Source: Gigaspora margarita
Lineage: Eukaryota; Glomeromycota; Glomeromycetes; Diversisporales; Gigasporaceae
DNA length: 64,000 bases
NCBI GenBank assembly: GCA_009809945.1
Contig: WTPW01001120.1
Span: 94,130-158,129 of the forward strand
Direction: 5' to 3'
Below are positions 35,645-47,446 of the stretch, piece after piece. How positions within the stretch are numbered: the first letter of the stretch is position 1; the number at the start of each line of letters is the position of its first letter. The position numbers and the translations under genes are program-made. A model generated the notes under the pieces. The model did not search any database, was not told the origin of the DNA, and saw only the letters and a list, made by a program, of their open reading frames with translations.

Positions 35645-36979
35645 GTTGATACCTGATATCTGTATAAAAATAATAAATCGAATACACAACAATCATAAAT
35701 GTTAAAATGATTATGTAAATCTGCACAATTTAAATAGTTGGCAAACAATATAAACAAAATTTTAAGTGACTCTATATATAAATCAATAATCCAAACAGAA
35801 TTCTAAATAAAACAAGCAAAAACAAGCTGTAATATTAACACATAAGCACAATAAGTCAAGAAGGCATGATAATAAATAGTCAAGTTAATGTATATATAAG
35901 GAAAATCAATATTGTAAACACATACAGTCATATTATAAAAATTTTTAAATAATGATCCCTACCACTAATTCAAAAGCACAAAACATCAGCACGCATGGTG
36001 TACAAAATCAAGGAATTATTATCTAATCAGAAGTCCTCTGTTCCTGGCATACTTTACATACATCATACTACATTTCTGGTTTATATCTATAGAAGAACAA
36101 ATAAGGAAAATAGATAACTATAGTTAGTAATAAGATCAGAAGTATGACCAATTTAACAATAATATAAGAAAAAATAATCATAATAAGGCAGGAGTAGAAT
36201 AAGTTAATATCAATAGTAACACCAGACTCAAGGGCTTGATATGTAGTTTGTTATTCATATTACATTATATAGCTGAAAAGAACCAATAAAAGACATAGTA
36301 CGCCTGGCAAGGTTCAGAATAGATCAACCTACTGGTTTCTTTGGACATTAATTCTAAGCACCTCTCAAAAGTGCTGGTCTCATGCAATATTTTTTCAATC
36401 AGATACTGAGAATCACACTCCTGTACAGCATATAAAAGAACTATTAATAATATTAACAGAGGTTATTTTGTTGTATTATTTACTTTTTCATATTAATCAA
36501 TAACCAGTCAAAGAAATTAAATCCATCACACTATAGAAATATATCTGAATTACTTACATATGTACAGTACATATGCACATCAACAGATACACATGAACTA
36601 ATATAGAAATCTAAAGTCACAAGTTTCAATCATCCCAATCAGATCCTCAGATTTGTACACACCATTTAAACTATACACTTTGTACTTTGTACTATGTTCC
36701 TGGTATACACTTCATTGCGATACAATATTATGGTTAAGAATTTTTTTTACCAATTAGATTTGCAGTTTCTTTTGGTAACTTTTTTTAGTATTGTTTGGGG
36801 TGTTACAAAAAATCACAAGGATTTTTTATCCAATCAGATGCTCAGAATTGCGACATCACTTAACTTGCCTATAAACCATATTCTTCATATTCATACTCTG
36901 CTCCTGGTATACTTTGTATTTCATACTCTGCTCCTGGTATATGTTTTTCATAATATGGCAATCAGGTAGCTAATTGAGT
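35645..36979. other. A+T-rich, no gene seen
   Basis: A few short direct repeats (tactctgctcctggtata at 36895 and 36926; caatcagat). A 91-codon plus-strand frame at 36694-36969 lies in this repeat context and has no domain. Nothing else supported. Confidence 0.45.
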
Positions 36980-38430
36980 AATAATAATTTACAGTAAATC
37001 ATCACAATAATCAGTAAGTTATGTAGCAAAATTGGTTACATTAAATTGTGATAGAAACTACAACTCTTATTTGAATACGAACTAACTCAAAACCATATTG
37101 CGTGTTATCATAATAGCTAACAACTTTTGTGACAAAATTTTTACAGCAAGCTATAATAGGAATTAAGACAGTTGATTCCAAAACAAACTAATTTAACTTT
37201 ATACCAACTAGCAAATTTTTTGTTTTGTTTTTCAGTATGGTGCATAACTACGTAAAAAGTATACTGATATTCCCATTCTGCTACTGGGATACCTACCAGT
37301 AGTTTCACAACTTTTACTTTTTTTTTTTTTTGTTTTTTCATTATGCATTTAACAACTAGGCTGTCGTCCTGAAGGCCAACCTTTGACCAATGACTGTAGC
37401 CCTGTAGGTCACCCTATCCAGCACTCTTGGCTTACTCACAAACAACACTGATCACCTATGTATATTACCAAAATTACCTTATATTATGTATAATAGATGA
37501 TTCGAGACAAAAGCTGCCTCAATATCAAGAAAGTAAATTATGATATAAGTCGTAACTGTTAATTCATTACAATTGCAAGTAAGTCTTGTAACAAAATTTT
37601 TAACAATAGAAATCATGACTATTAATTCCAATGCAAACTAACCACTACATACTGTATCATTGCAATACCCTGTATGCAGAATTATGACAGAAATCACGAC
37701 CGCAATTTCAATACAAACTGACTCAACTACATGCTGTAATAGTAAATAAATTTTACAGTAAATCCTGATAGAAATCATGACAGTTAATTCCTATCGTGTA
37801 CCGCAATAGCTCGTAAGTTTTATAACAATTCTTTTTTAGTAATTTTTGGTAGAATTTATGACTATATTTCCGATACAAACCAACTAAACCTTAACCATAT
37901 ACTGTCTGTATCACCACAATAGTCAGTAAGTCTGTCTGTATCACCACAATAGTCAGTAAGTTTTGCAACAAAATCTTTTACAGCAAACATGATAGTAATT
38001 TCAATACAAAAACCAATCCAATCTTAATCGCATAATATGCACCACAATTGTCATTATTTTTTGCAGAATTGTTTACAATAAATTATAATACTATAGAATT
38101 CGCAACAATAATTTCAAGCAAAATGTGTATAATGATAACAAGTTTATAGCAAAATTTCCATAAATCATGATAGAATTTACGACTATAATTCAACACAACT
38201 TTAACCTCATACTGTGTATCACCATAGTCGTTTGTAATTTTTTGTAACAAATTTTTTACAATAAATTATGATAGAATAATTTCAATACATAGTATGCCAC
38301 CGCATTAGTAATACAACCTAATTTAACCACATATTGTGTCATCGCGATAGCTCATAAGCTTTGTAATAGAATTTTGCAGTAAATCAAATAGAAATTATGA
38401 CAATTTCAATATAATCTAACTCATAGCTAA
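36980..38430. repeat. Degenerate ~110-bp tandem repeat array
   Basis: The theme 'agtaagttttgtaacaaaatttttacagtaaatcatgatagaaatcatgactgttaatttcaatacaaactaactcaaccatatactgtatcaccacaatagtc' recurs about a dozen times with heavy divergence and length variation. A 29-bp sub-piece is duplicated exactly at about 37910-37960 (gtctgtatcaccacaatagt). No coding content. Confidence 0.65.
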
Positions 38431-39527
38431 TACAGTAAAGTTATTGTGGTGAAGTGATGAAATTACAAGAATTAAAAAAATAATAAAGAATCTTTAAATA
38501 AATGGTCTTAAAATTCATTTAAGAATGCGAGATGTTTGTTACTTTTGATGATTTAAGCTTGAGTAAAATAATTCTTTTGCAAACTTGAGAAAAAAATTTT
38601 AATATACACGAATACATCTATCGTGTCAATTAAAAAAATTTGCACACCTTTACCATAGAACTATATACCGGTACACTAAATTCAATCATAATATTTTGAT
38701 ACACAAAAATTTATAGCTCACTACATTTGCCGATGCGTTTCTTGTTAAAATTTTAACTAGGTTTGATTTTCTTATGATAAAGCTGATTAAAATTTTTCAG
38801 GGGGTAATATGGGGATCTCTGAGGATCCCTGAGAACGCCCTACCAAACATAGGTAAAAGCCGGTTCGGCAAAGAGATAAAGATGCTACAATATAAAAAAA
38901 ACACAAAGTGAGGAAATAAAGAAAATTCTCAAATGTATATAACTTATGTAGATAGATTATAAGTTATTTCAAGATTGTACATGAACATGACATATTAAAC
39001 CAACGCCATATGGTGTCCCTCTAGGTAGGGTCTTTAAAAAAAAAAAAAAAAATTTTCAACATAAGAAAAATAAAACTGATTCCGAACTTTACCTATAAAT
39101 TCTTCAAACCATGCATAATCTTAAAAGTGTTCGAATCACTAATCGAGTTACTTATATATTTACGTTCCTGATTTCGCGTGACAACGTCGCGCAGCTACCT
39201 ATTATAAATTTTTATTTATGCAGAAGAATGTTAATAGTATATATAACTTTTATCGCTTGGGCATATATTTTTTATTTTTCATCGATTGTGAAATAAAGTA
39301 GGTCGGTTCAAAAATTTCAAAATGACTAGAACATCTACACACAACAGTAATGAAAATACAAGTGCATAAATACTACGTGTGAAAATCTAAATATGATTAA
39401 CATCTTTACTACAAATTTATAAGATTTTGCAAATTTAGATCACTTGGCTTATAGAATGGCCATAAATTTTCAATATTACTACAGTATTGGTATTAGTGCT
39501 GTTATTACATATAAAAAGATTTTTACA
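38431..39527. other. A+T-rich, no gene seen
   Basis: Includes a G+C-richer patch near 38800-38875 (ggggatctctgaggatccctgag … agccggttcggc) that may be the end of an unrecognised element. No gene is supported. Confidence 0.4.
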
Positions 39528-39641
39528 GATTTTCATATGTGCACTGATAAGTGAATAATCTGTAAGATTTTCATATGTGCACTGATAAGTGAATAATCTG
39601 TAAGATTTTCATATGTGCACTGATAAGTGAATAATCTGTAA
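39528..39641. repeat. Perfect 38-bp tandem repeat, three copies
   Basis: Three identical 38-bp units starting gattttcatatgtgcactga, at 39528, 39566 and 39604, then a partial fourth (gattttca). Identity of the units implies very recent expansion. Suitable as a length-polymorphic marker. Confidence 0.97.
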
Positions 39642-39907
39642 GATTTTCAAGTATGTATGGAACGCTCATTTAAAAATGCACATTTCAGCCGATAACAAAC
39701 TCATAATGAAAATCATATGGTCACCTTTTTTGTAAATCAATTCATCATCAGGACGCACAATATATTTAGCAAAATAGTATAACTTTCGTAAATTATGATT
39801 ACAATTTCATGTGAGAATCTGAGAATATGCAATTTTACTTATTGAAAATATGTTATTTAGAATCTCAAATATTTTTCAATACTGTTGCTATAAAGTCGTT
39901 GGTCTTA

Positions 39908-39909
<2 letters not shown>

Positions 39910-39940
<31 letters not shown>
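39910..39940. repeat. T31 homopolymer
   Basis: 31 consecutive T, followed by a G+C-richer segment (gcaaagcgctataaggctcg). It could be the tail of a minus-strand retroposon, but no target duplication was recognised. Confidence 0.9.
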
Positions 39941-39942
<2 letters not shown>

Positions 39943-40318
39943 AAAGCGCTATAAGGCTCGATCAGCCAATGACGACATATGAATTATATGATCGTAAATT
40001 ACCGGATAATACCAATACTGGTATAATAAGCAAGCACCTGCTTGAATAGGTAAATAATGTAATTGATTGGCTGATGGTGTCATTTCGTGCCACGTTATTC
40101 TATTCGAACCAAGTTACCAATGCTGCTATCTTTATCTGTTGATCAAATTTTAATGGAATGTGCGAGAGACATTCATAACATTATTTATTGATAAATATGA
40201 AATGCAATGATTGCATATGAAGAAATCCATATCTTGCCAGTTTATTTTGATTGAAAAAAGATATCGTAGTTTTATTGTCATATAGATATGATGAGGTAAA
40301 GTCTTAATTATTAATAAA

Positions 40319-40328
40319 CTATAAATAC
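40319..40328 (+). promoter_or_regulatory. TATA-like box of the protease gene
   Basis: ctataaatac lies about 110 bp upstream of the ATG at 40438 and fits the fungal TATA consensus. The intervening leader is A/T-rich with CA-rich patches (cattcatta, acattcatt), usual for fungal 5' leaders. No other TATA-like site as good lies nearer. Confidence 0.5.
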
Positions 40329-40437
40329 AGTACCTTTCATCAATTTTTTTCATTATTCATTAACAAATATTTTCATTAATTAATTTGTCACAATTGTTAC
40401 ATTCATTATCACATTTTTCTAAAACATTGACATAATT

Positions 40438-41685
40438 ATGAAAGATATTATCTTTTTAATAAATTTATTTTTTGTTATTTTGATATTTCATTCAACTGTT
40501 CACGCTCAGAGTCAGAGTGAAGCGTTGGCAAGATTATGGAATGTTAGTGATGACGCCTTACCTACAATGTTAGCAACTGAGAGAAACCTGAAACATGTGG
40601 ATGTAATCTTAAACCGAGTTATAAATAATTCAGATTTTGGAGGAACTTGGATTGATGTAAAATCGAACAAAGTATTTATTAATACATTAAATACTTCTGA
40701 TATCCCTTCTATAACATCTTTACCTGAGGTACATCCATATGTAGATTTATTAAACTTTACGACAGTATATAACTCCACAGATAAATTAAGTGATTCATTT
40801 GAACAAATAATAAAATTAGCTAAAGAAAAAAATGCAGTTGATGTTTATCTTTACGTTGACATAAGCCTTAATAATATAGTTATATACTTAGAACAAAGTC
40901 AAAGTGATCCTAAAAATAGTGAGTTTTTAAATGCTATTGACCAATATAATCCAATTTTAAAATATCCACCACCTGATCAACCTACTACGAAACAGCAGTC
41001 TACTATGAAACTTTATAAAAAGGATAGAAGACAAGTCGAAAAAGAACTCTTATGTGGCGAAGGTATATATAGAAAAAGAAGAGGTTTAATAGACAATTCA
41101 TGTTCTATAGGTTTTTTTGCAAAACATGCAAATAATCCAGATATTACTTACGCTGTGACCACAGGTCATTGTTATACTAATAGTGGTTCAAATATTTTTT
41201 ATTATTTTCCTTGGGGTGATAGGCCTGACGATACTTTGCTTGGACTTATGGTAACTCATCGTGTAAAAGACTATGATTATGGTTTAATCGAATTAAAGCG
41301 CAGAGGTATCAGACCATTACCAATGATAAGGAATACCGGTGCTAATGAATATAAACAATTACAAATACGTGATATTAAACCAGTATCTAATCATGGTGCA
41401 CATTTATGTAAATCTGCTCACACTACACATGCTACTTGTGGGTATGTAAAAGCTTTCGATGGAATTTTTATCAATAGTGAAAGCTTTGAGACCGAAATGA
41501 TTATCACTGATATTGTGGGTGATCATGGTGATAGCGGAGGTACTGCGTACTATTATTATGAAAATTTGCTATCGGTGAATCTAAGTGGTATTTACACTGG
41601 AGGTAACAAAGGTATTGGTTCAGTTTTACCATTACAGATAATTCTCGATGAAACTGAAATAGTGCCTATGCTTGTGAATGGATAA
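40438..41685 (+). CDS. Secreted S1 (streptogrisin-like) serine protease with pro-region
   Basis: An intact 415-residue single-exon gene. Residues 1-23 are a signal peptide (hydrophobic FLINLFFVILIFHSTVHA, cleavage near A23). Residues about 24-205 resemble a pro-domain of the alpha-lytic/streptogrisin type (two short alpha/beta repeats). Dibasic RKRR at 212-215 suits Kex2 processing. The mature domain has a chymotrypsin-fold triad: His244 in TTGHCY, Asp280 in DYDYGLIEL, Ser366 in GDHGDSGG. Cysteines at 222/245 and 324/334 can pair. Several N-glycosylation sequons (N35, N63, N85, N106, N112, N381) suit secretion. It should cleave proteins outside the cell. The bacterial-type architecture and absence of introns could mean old transfer from actinobacteria, but that is inference. 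Specificity is not readable. Confidence 0.88.
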   Translation: MKDIIFLINLFFVILIFHSTVHAQSQSEALARLWNVSDDALPTMLATERNLKHVDVILNRVINNSDFGGTWIDVKSNKVFINTLNTSDIPSITSLPEVHPYVDLLNFTTVYNSTDKLSDSFEQIIKLAKEKNAVDVYLYVDISLNNIVIYLEQSQSDPKNSEFLNAIDQYNPILKYPPPDQPTTKQQSTMKLYKKDRRQVEKELLCGEGIYRKRRGLIDNSCSIGFFAKHANNPDITYAVTTGHCYTNSGSNIFYYFPWGDRPDDTLLGLMVTHRVKDYDYGLIELKRRGIRPLPMIRNTGANEYKQLQIRDIKPVSNHGAHLCKSAHTTHATCGYVKAFDGIFINSESFETEMIITDIVGDHGDSGGTAYYYYENLLSVNLSGIYTGGNKGIGSVLPLQIILDETEIVPMLVNG

Positions 41686-42640
41686 AATATTTTTGTTGTG
41701 TTAACGGAATATCATTTATTCTAACCTGATCAGATCAGTTCTGCAAATAGTTATGAGAATTTTTAATTATGAATTTTTAATACCTAATAGCGAATTAATA
41801 ATTTTTATAAACATAAAAACAATGTCACTTCAAATATATTCATAATAATATATCTATTTTCCCGTGAAGGGCTTATTTTTCCGGTAAATTACTTTCTTAT
41901 CAGATATTGTATTATGTAAGTATTATTATTACTTTTTTTGTTGTTTTCCTTATTTATATTTTATATTTTTAATAAATTAAACTTCGAGCATGTTTTTACT
42001 ATCAGCATTTATTTCTATAAGTTGTACCATTTTATTAAAATCTTTACATAAATAATCGATAAAAAGCATGATATTGATAACCTAACACAATAAATATCGC
42101 GAGTCAGGATTGTAATTATTATACGTAACTATTAATTTGGGAGAGAAGTCACGGGTTGGCACCTAATAATTACCAATGAAAGATACAGTGATGTTAATTG
42201 TATATATTTTGTTAACAAGCAATAAAAGAATAAATATATTAAAAGTAAGATACGAATGATGTAAAAAAGTAAAAGTTTCGAGAAATAAGGATGGTAGAAT
42301 TAATGTTCTGTCATAATTTAATATTTTTGACATTGTTAATAGATAGTATTTTTTAAAAATTTAGTATAATAAATTTTAAGAAATTATTGCCCTTAATGAT
42401 TCAAAATAGTCTAGATAAGGGAAATAAATTTATTAGATTCCTTATAGAACGCATAAAGAATAACATGAAAAAAGTGCTAAAAATGTTTAATCTCCAGATT
42501 GGAAATATATTTGACTTATAGATTTGAATTCAAATTCATTAGGTTTTATTTGTATCATTTTCTTGTAAAGTCGTTATTAAAGAATCTCCATGGATGTCAT
42601 CTATATTTTGTGCTATTTGTTTAAGTTGACAACTAATCGA
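41686..42640. other. 3' flank of the protease gene, A+T-rich
   Basis: aataaa at about 41971 is a possible polyadenylation signal, though far from the stop. No gene, RNA or complete element is supported in this interval. Confidence 0.4.
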
Positions 42641-43498
42641 TTTGAATTTTACAGACCAATTAATTGATTGACGAACCAATCGATTATTCGACGAATCGAT
42701 CAGTCAATTAATCGGCTAATCGATTGATCGATCAATCACATTGCTTTCTATAAGTGCACATCATTTGATCCGCCTAATGTATGTACAGTAGATTACATTC
42801 CATAAGTGCGCATTCCGTGCAATTTATGTCGTTCTTAATTGACACGTGTGATTTCCCGATTTTCACCGATTATGAATAGGTACACTTATGTAATAAAGTG
42901 TCCAGGATTATGATCCGGGATAATATCCGCATAATTCACCTTATAGCACATAAAATATGCGATTTCGCATAATTTAAAGAAATTCGCATAATCTCGCATA
43001 ATTTATCCATTCTCTCATATAAAGAAATTTCTATTGGCCAATTGACGTTACACAGAATAAGTTACACAGAATATGAAATCAAGTCGGCCCTATATTTATA
43101 CTCTAACGTTGGCTAGTTCCGAGTATGATCATGTGAATAATGCTGGCTAAACTATCATAGTATCTACACTTTAAAATTAATAGATCCGAATTTATTATTA
43201 TATCGGAACTTTATAGCATTGGTATAACGAATATATGCCAACACACTATTGGTTGTACAAAGTAAGTTACGTAACGTACGTACATACGTACTTGTAATTT
43301 TTGACATGGGCAAAATTAGAACATCAAAAATTTCTAATAAAATTTTGTGCTTTTAGATTAGCGATAAATCTTGCAATTAGGTTAGAGTTCGAAAATATTA
43401 TTTGTATAATAACACGTAAAAACAGTTTCATAGACTAAATTTTTGGTTATAAACGCATTACAGCAGATCTTGATATTTGGGCACAAATGTAGTATTTG
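42640..43498. repeat. Small palindromic patches (aatcgatt; gcataattt)
   Basis: 42640-42745 is a dense set of aatcgatt/gatcgatc variants. 42930-43010 repeats gcataatt and cgcataat. 43270-43300 has acgtacgtacatacgtac. None forms a complete element that I can bound. No gene. Confidence 0.45.
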
Positions 43499-43713
43499 TT
43501 ATGTGTCACTTCACAATTTATGTCAATTTTAAATTGACACATGTCATTTTAAAATTGCAATTTGACATATGTCGAATAACAATTGGTATTTCCACCCGGA
43601 TCCGACCCTTCCAACCAGTCATGTGTAACATAATACAAACAGAGGTCACATGACTTTGGATTCTTGCACTTTGGGGGAAACTTAACCTATACCCTGGGGT
43701 ATAGGGTCTTAAC

Positions 43714-44098
43714 CAGGGACGGTGAATAATATCGATTTGTATCGATCATATATAAAACGATATTTTTAGGCCAAATCATGGGGAAATTGATATTTTCGCA
43801 AATTTTAATGCAGTGTAACAATATGCACTTGGGCAAAATTAAAAGTATAATTCGGGCTGGGTAATATAAATTTGCTAATTTAACCGTTGATAAGCTTCGG
43901 TAAAATAGACAATCAACAAACATGTCAGAAGAAGAAAGAAATTTTAGTTACTGATCACGTTTTCGCGTTCTCTGTAACTGTTGTACAAAATTTTGCATTC
44001 TAATTGGCCAATCATGAGTATATCGATATAAATTGATATTTTTGACTATACCGATCGATATTTTTGCAAAATCAAATCGATATTATTTACCGTCCCTG
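43714..44098. mobile_element. hAT-type MITE, AATATCGAT-rich
   Basis: CAGGGACGGTGAATAATATC / GATATTATTTACCGTCCCTG with the exact 8-bp duplication gtcttaac (43706-43713, 44099-44106). Subterminal repeats are tatcgat/atcgata. 385 bp, no coding. Confidence 0.92.
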
Positions 44099-44159
44099 GT
44101 CTTAACCTGTGTCAATCATGTGACTATGTTTATATAAAATTAAACTGATCAACATAGAA

Positions 44160-44830
44160 TCGTGCTGTTTTTTGTCGGTGCTTTTATCATTGTTTTTGCC
44201 GTTGTCTTTTTTTGGTGCTTTTGTCAGTGTAGTGTAGCGTTTTTGTCATCATTTTTTGGTGCTTTTGCCATCATTGTGTGGTATTTTTGCCATTGTTTTT
44301 GTTGGTGCTTTTGTCATTGTTGTGTAGTGTTTTTGCTGTTATTTTTTTTTACTTTTTTTGCATTGTGCAATGTTTTCATTTTTTTTTTGTGCTTTCGTTG
44401 TTTTGTGGTGTTTTTGCTGTCATTTTTTTTGTGCTTTCATCATCATTGTGCAGTGTTTTTGTCATCATTTTTTTTGGTGCTTTCGTCATCATTTGTGTAG
44501 AGCTTTCGTCATTTGTGTAGAGCTTTTCATCACTCTTTTGTAATGCTTTTATCATCATTTGGTGTGCTTTTGGTCGTTGTTTGGCAGTGTTTTTGGTTGT
44601 TGTCTGGTGGTCTTTTCATTATCATTTAATAGTGCTTTTCATCTTTGTTTTTTGTGGTCTTTTAGCATCGTTTAGTAGTGCTTTCAGTGTCATTTGGTGG
44701 TGTTTTTTATCATAGTTTTGCATTGCTTTTGGTTGTCATTTGGTGTCTTTGGTTATTGTGTTAGTGCTTTCATCATTGTTTAATGTGTTTTGGTGGTGTT
44801 TTTTGGCCTTTGTCTTGTAATACTTTTTGT
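44160..44830. repeat. T/G-rich minisatellite (ttttgtcatcatttggtgc)
   Basis: Roughly 35-40 degenerate units of 17-24 bp, of the form 'ttttgtcatcattttttggtgc'. It creates overlapping plus-strand frames of 60-112 codons that would be Phe/Cys/Val-rich hydrophobic peptides. All three frames stay open in places, which indicates repeat periodicity rather than selection for a protein. Confidence 0.75.
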
Positions 44831-45027
44831 CTTTTTTTTGTACTTTTGAAACTTTTATTTTATTTTATTTTTTTTAATAAATTATCTATAATAAAAAAGT
44901 TTTCAGAAAAATTTAAATTTTTTAATATTTGGACTAATCAGATTTAGGCAGTACAGGATAAAAATCTATACCCCAGGCATAGGATAAAAGCCTCTACCCC
45001 AGGTACAGGATAAGGACGCTCGCACTT

Positions 45028-46175
45028 TGACCAATGTACGAAGTCGGGTCACGTGATATGTGCAACAATAATAGCCAATCAAAATTTGAACCCAAAGTAG
45101 GTTCAAATTAAACTACAAAATAAGCTACTCATGACTGACAATAGTCGCTACATAGTAAAGTCCAAATTCTACTATATAAATCGATTATTTTCGCTTAAGT
45201 AAACTTATTTGGAAGATCAAAATACATGCACAGTAAAATTTTTAGCAATATTGGAGAACATTTTATTATTTGACTTTTAACTTTACTTTTGACAAAAAAA
45301 TTAAAATTTTTTAAAAAAATATATAGTTTAATGAACATAAAAATTAAAAGCTAAATAATAAAAAGTTCTCCGATTTGTATAAAAATTTGGTAAAATATGC
45401 AATTTGATTTTCTGAACATATTTACTTAAGCGCTTATGGTCAATTTGCATAGTAAAATTTAGACTTTACTATGTAGTAACTACTTGTGATCGCTAAAAAC
45501 CTCTTCTACTAAACCAGAAATTGAACCAAGTTCTAGTTAAAATGAGCTCAAAGTGGCTCAATTTGAACCAAGTCCTAGTTCAAACAACCTGAAGTTGTTC
45601 AATTTGAACAACTTAAGGTTCGTTTGAGGCAGGACTTGGTTCAAATTGAGCCACTTTGAGTTCATTTTAACCAGAACATGGTTCAATTTCTGGTTCAATA
45701 GAAAGAGGTTTTTAGCAATTGCAAGTAGTCACTACATAGTAAAGTCTAAATTTTCTATGCAAATTGACATAAGTGCTTAAGTAAATATGTTCGGAAGATC
45801 AAAATGCATATTCTACCAAATTTTTATACAAATTGTAGAACCTTTTATTATTTAGCTTTTAATTTTTATGTTCATTGAATATATTTTTTTAAAAAATTTT
45901 AATTTTTTTGTCAAACGTAAAAGTTAAAAGTCAAATAATAAAATGTTTTCCAATATTGCTAAAAATTTTACTGTACATGTATTTTGATCTTCCAAATAAG
46001 TTTACATAAGCAAAAATAATCGATTTATATAGTAGAATTTGGACTTTACTATATAGTGACTATTGTCAGTCGTGAGTAGCTTATTTTGTAGTTTAATTTG
46101 AACCTACTTCGGGTTCAAATTTTGATTGGCTATTATGTTGCACAGATCGTGTGACCCGACTTCGTACATTGGTCA
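45028..46175. repeat. 1.15-kb near-complete palindrome
   Basis: The left outer end tgaccaatgtacgaagtcgg mirrors ccgacttcgtacattggtca at the right. The arms match through tagccaatcaaaatttgaaccc, agtagc/gctact, tttggactttactat, and a centre of cctgaagttgttcaatttgaacaacttaagg. The centre is close to 45600. No reading frame of note. Confidence 0.88.
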
Positions 46176-46180
46176 GGTGG

Positions 46181-47259
46181 CAAATCTTACATTTTTGATA
46201 TTCCTGCACTTACTTTTTTAATACTGATCGACATGAAAATCCCAGTAAAAATAAGAATTTTCAAAATTTGAACGAAGATATCTTGGCACCATAAGACCAA
46301 ATTTGGTAAAACTTTTTTATTTGAATTCTATGGCTTCATAGAATTCAAATAAAAAAAAATTCATCAAATTTAGTCTAGTGGTTGTCAAGTTATTTTCGCT
46401 CAAAGTTAGAGAAAATCAAAATGCCTATCAAAATAGAAGCTGCGCCAAATTTTTTATCTAACTTTGAGTGAAAATACCTCGACAACCATCTGACCAAATT
46501 TGATAAAACTTTTTTTTTGAATTCTATAGCTTCATATAATTCAAATAAAAAAATTTTTATCGTATTTAGTCAAGTGGTTGTCAAGATATCTTCGCTCAAA
46601 GTCAAAACTATCAAAATAGAAGCTACACCAAATTTTTTCTAAATTTGAGCGAAGATATCTTGACGACCATCTAACCAAATTTGATAAAACTTTTTTTATA
46701 TGAATTTTATAAAGCTATAGAATTCAAATAAAAAAGTTTTATCAAATTTGATTAGATGGTCGTCAAGACATCTTCACTCGAATTTAGAAAAAAATTTGGC
46801 GCAGCTTCTATTTTGATAGTTGTTTTGATTTTTTTCTAACTTTGAGTGAAGAGATCTTGACAACTACTTGACTAAATTCGATAAAAATTTTTTTATTTGT
46901 ATTATGAAGCTATAGAATTCAAAAAAAAAGTTTTATCAAATTTGGTCATATGGTTGTTGAGGTATCTTCACTCAAATTTAGATAAAAAATTTGGTGCAGC
47001 TTCTATTTTGATAGACGTTTTGATTTTCTCTGACTTTGAGCGAAGATAACTCAACAACCACTTGACTAAATTTGATGAATTTTTTTTAATTGAATTCTAT
47101 GAAGCCATAGAATTCAAATAAAAAAGTTTTACCAAATTTGGTCTTATGGTTGCCAAGATATCTTCGCTCAAAGTTTTGAATATTCTTATTTTTACTAGGA
47201 TTTTCATGTCGATTAGTATCAAAAAAGTAAGTGCAGGAGTATCAAAAACGTAAGATTTG
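46181..47259. repeat. 1.08-kb palindrome made of smaller palindromes
   Basis: The outer ends caaatcttacatttttgata and tatcaaaaacgtaagatttg are inverted. Inside, the phrase 'gcgaagatatcttgacaacca … gaattctatgaagctatagaattc … ttttatcaaatttggtc' appears about four times, alternately inverted, each centred on gaattctat-agc-atagaattc. Abuts the previous palindrome with only 5 bases between. Confidence 0.85.
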
Positions 47260-47446
47260 CATCAAAGTGCAAGAATCCAAAGGTTATGTGACCTCTGTTG
47301 TATTATGTTACACATGACTGGGTCAGAAGGGTCAGATTTGGTGGAAATACCAATTGTTATTTAATATATATCAAATTGCAATATTTAAATATTTTAAATT
47401 GACATGTGTCAATTTAAATTAACATGAATTGTGAAGTGACACATAA

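Larger units (their letters stand above)
43499..47446. mobile_element. Composite foldback complex (~3.9 kb)
   Basis: Outer arms 43499-43673 and 47268-47446 are inverted repeats (ttatgtgtcacttcacaatt / aattgtgaagtgacacataa; caattggtatttccacc; tcatgtgtaacataatacaa; ggattcttgcacttt), possibly with TA flanks. The inside holds, in order, a hAT MITE (43714-44098), a T/G minisatellite (44160-44830), a 1.15-kb palindrome (45028-46175) and a second 1.08-kb palindrome (46181-47259). No transposase is present. Confidence 0.7.

Noticed and set aside
36694..36969. 91-codon plus-strand protein
   Set aside because: Made of A+T-rich sequence with internal direct repeats at its end, no start context and no recognisable domain.
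40512..40778. 88-codon minus-strand frame
   Set aside because: Antisense shadow of the protease gene.
44162..44558. Overlapping 60-112-codon hydrophobic frames
   Set aside because: All follow a T/G minisatellite period, several frames are open at once, and codon positions are not constrained.
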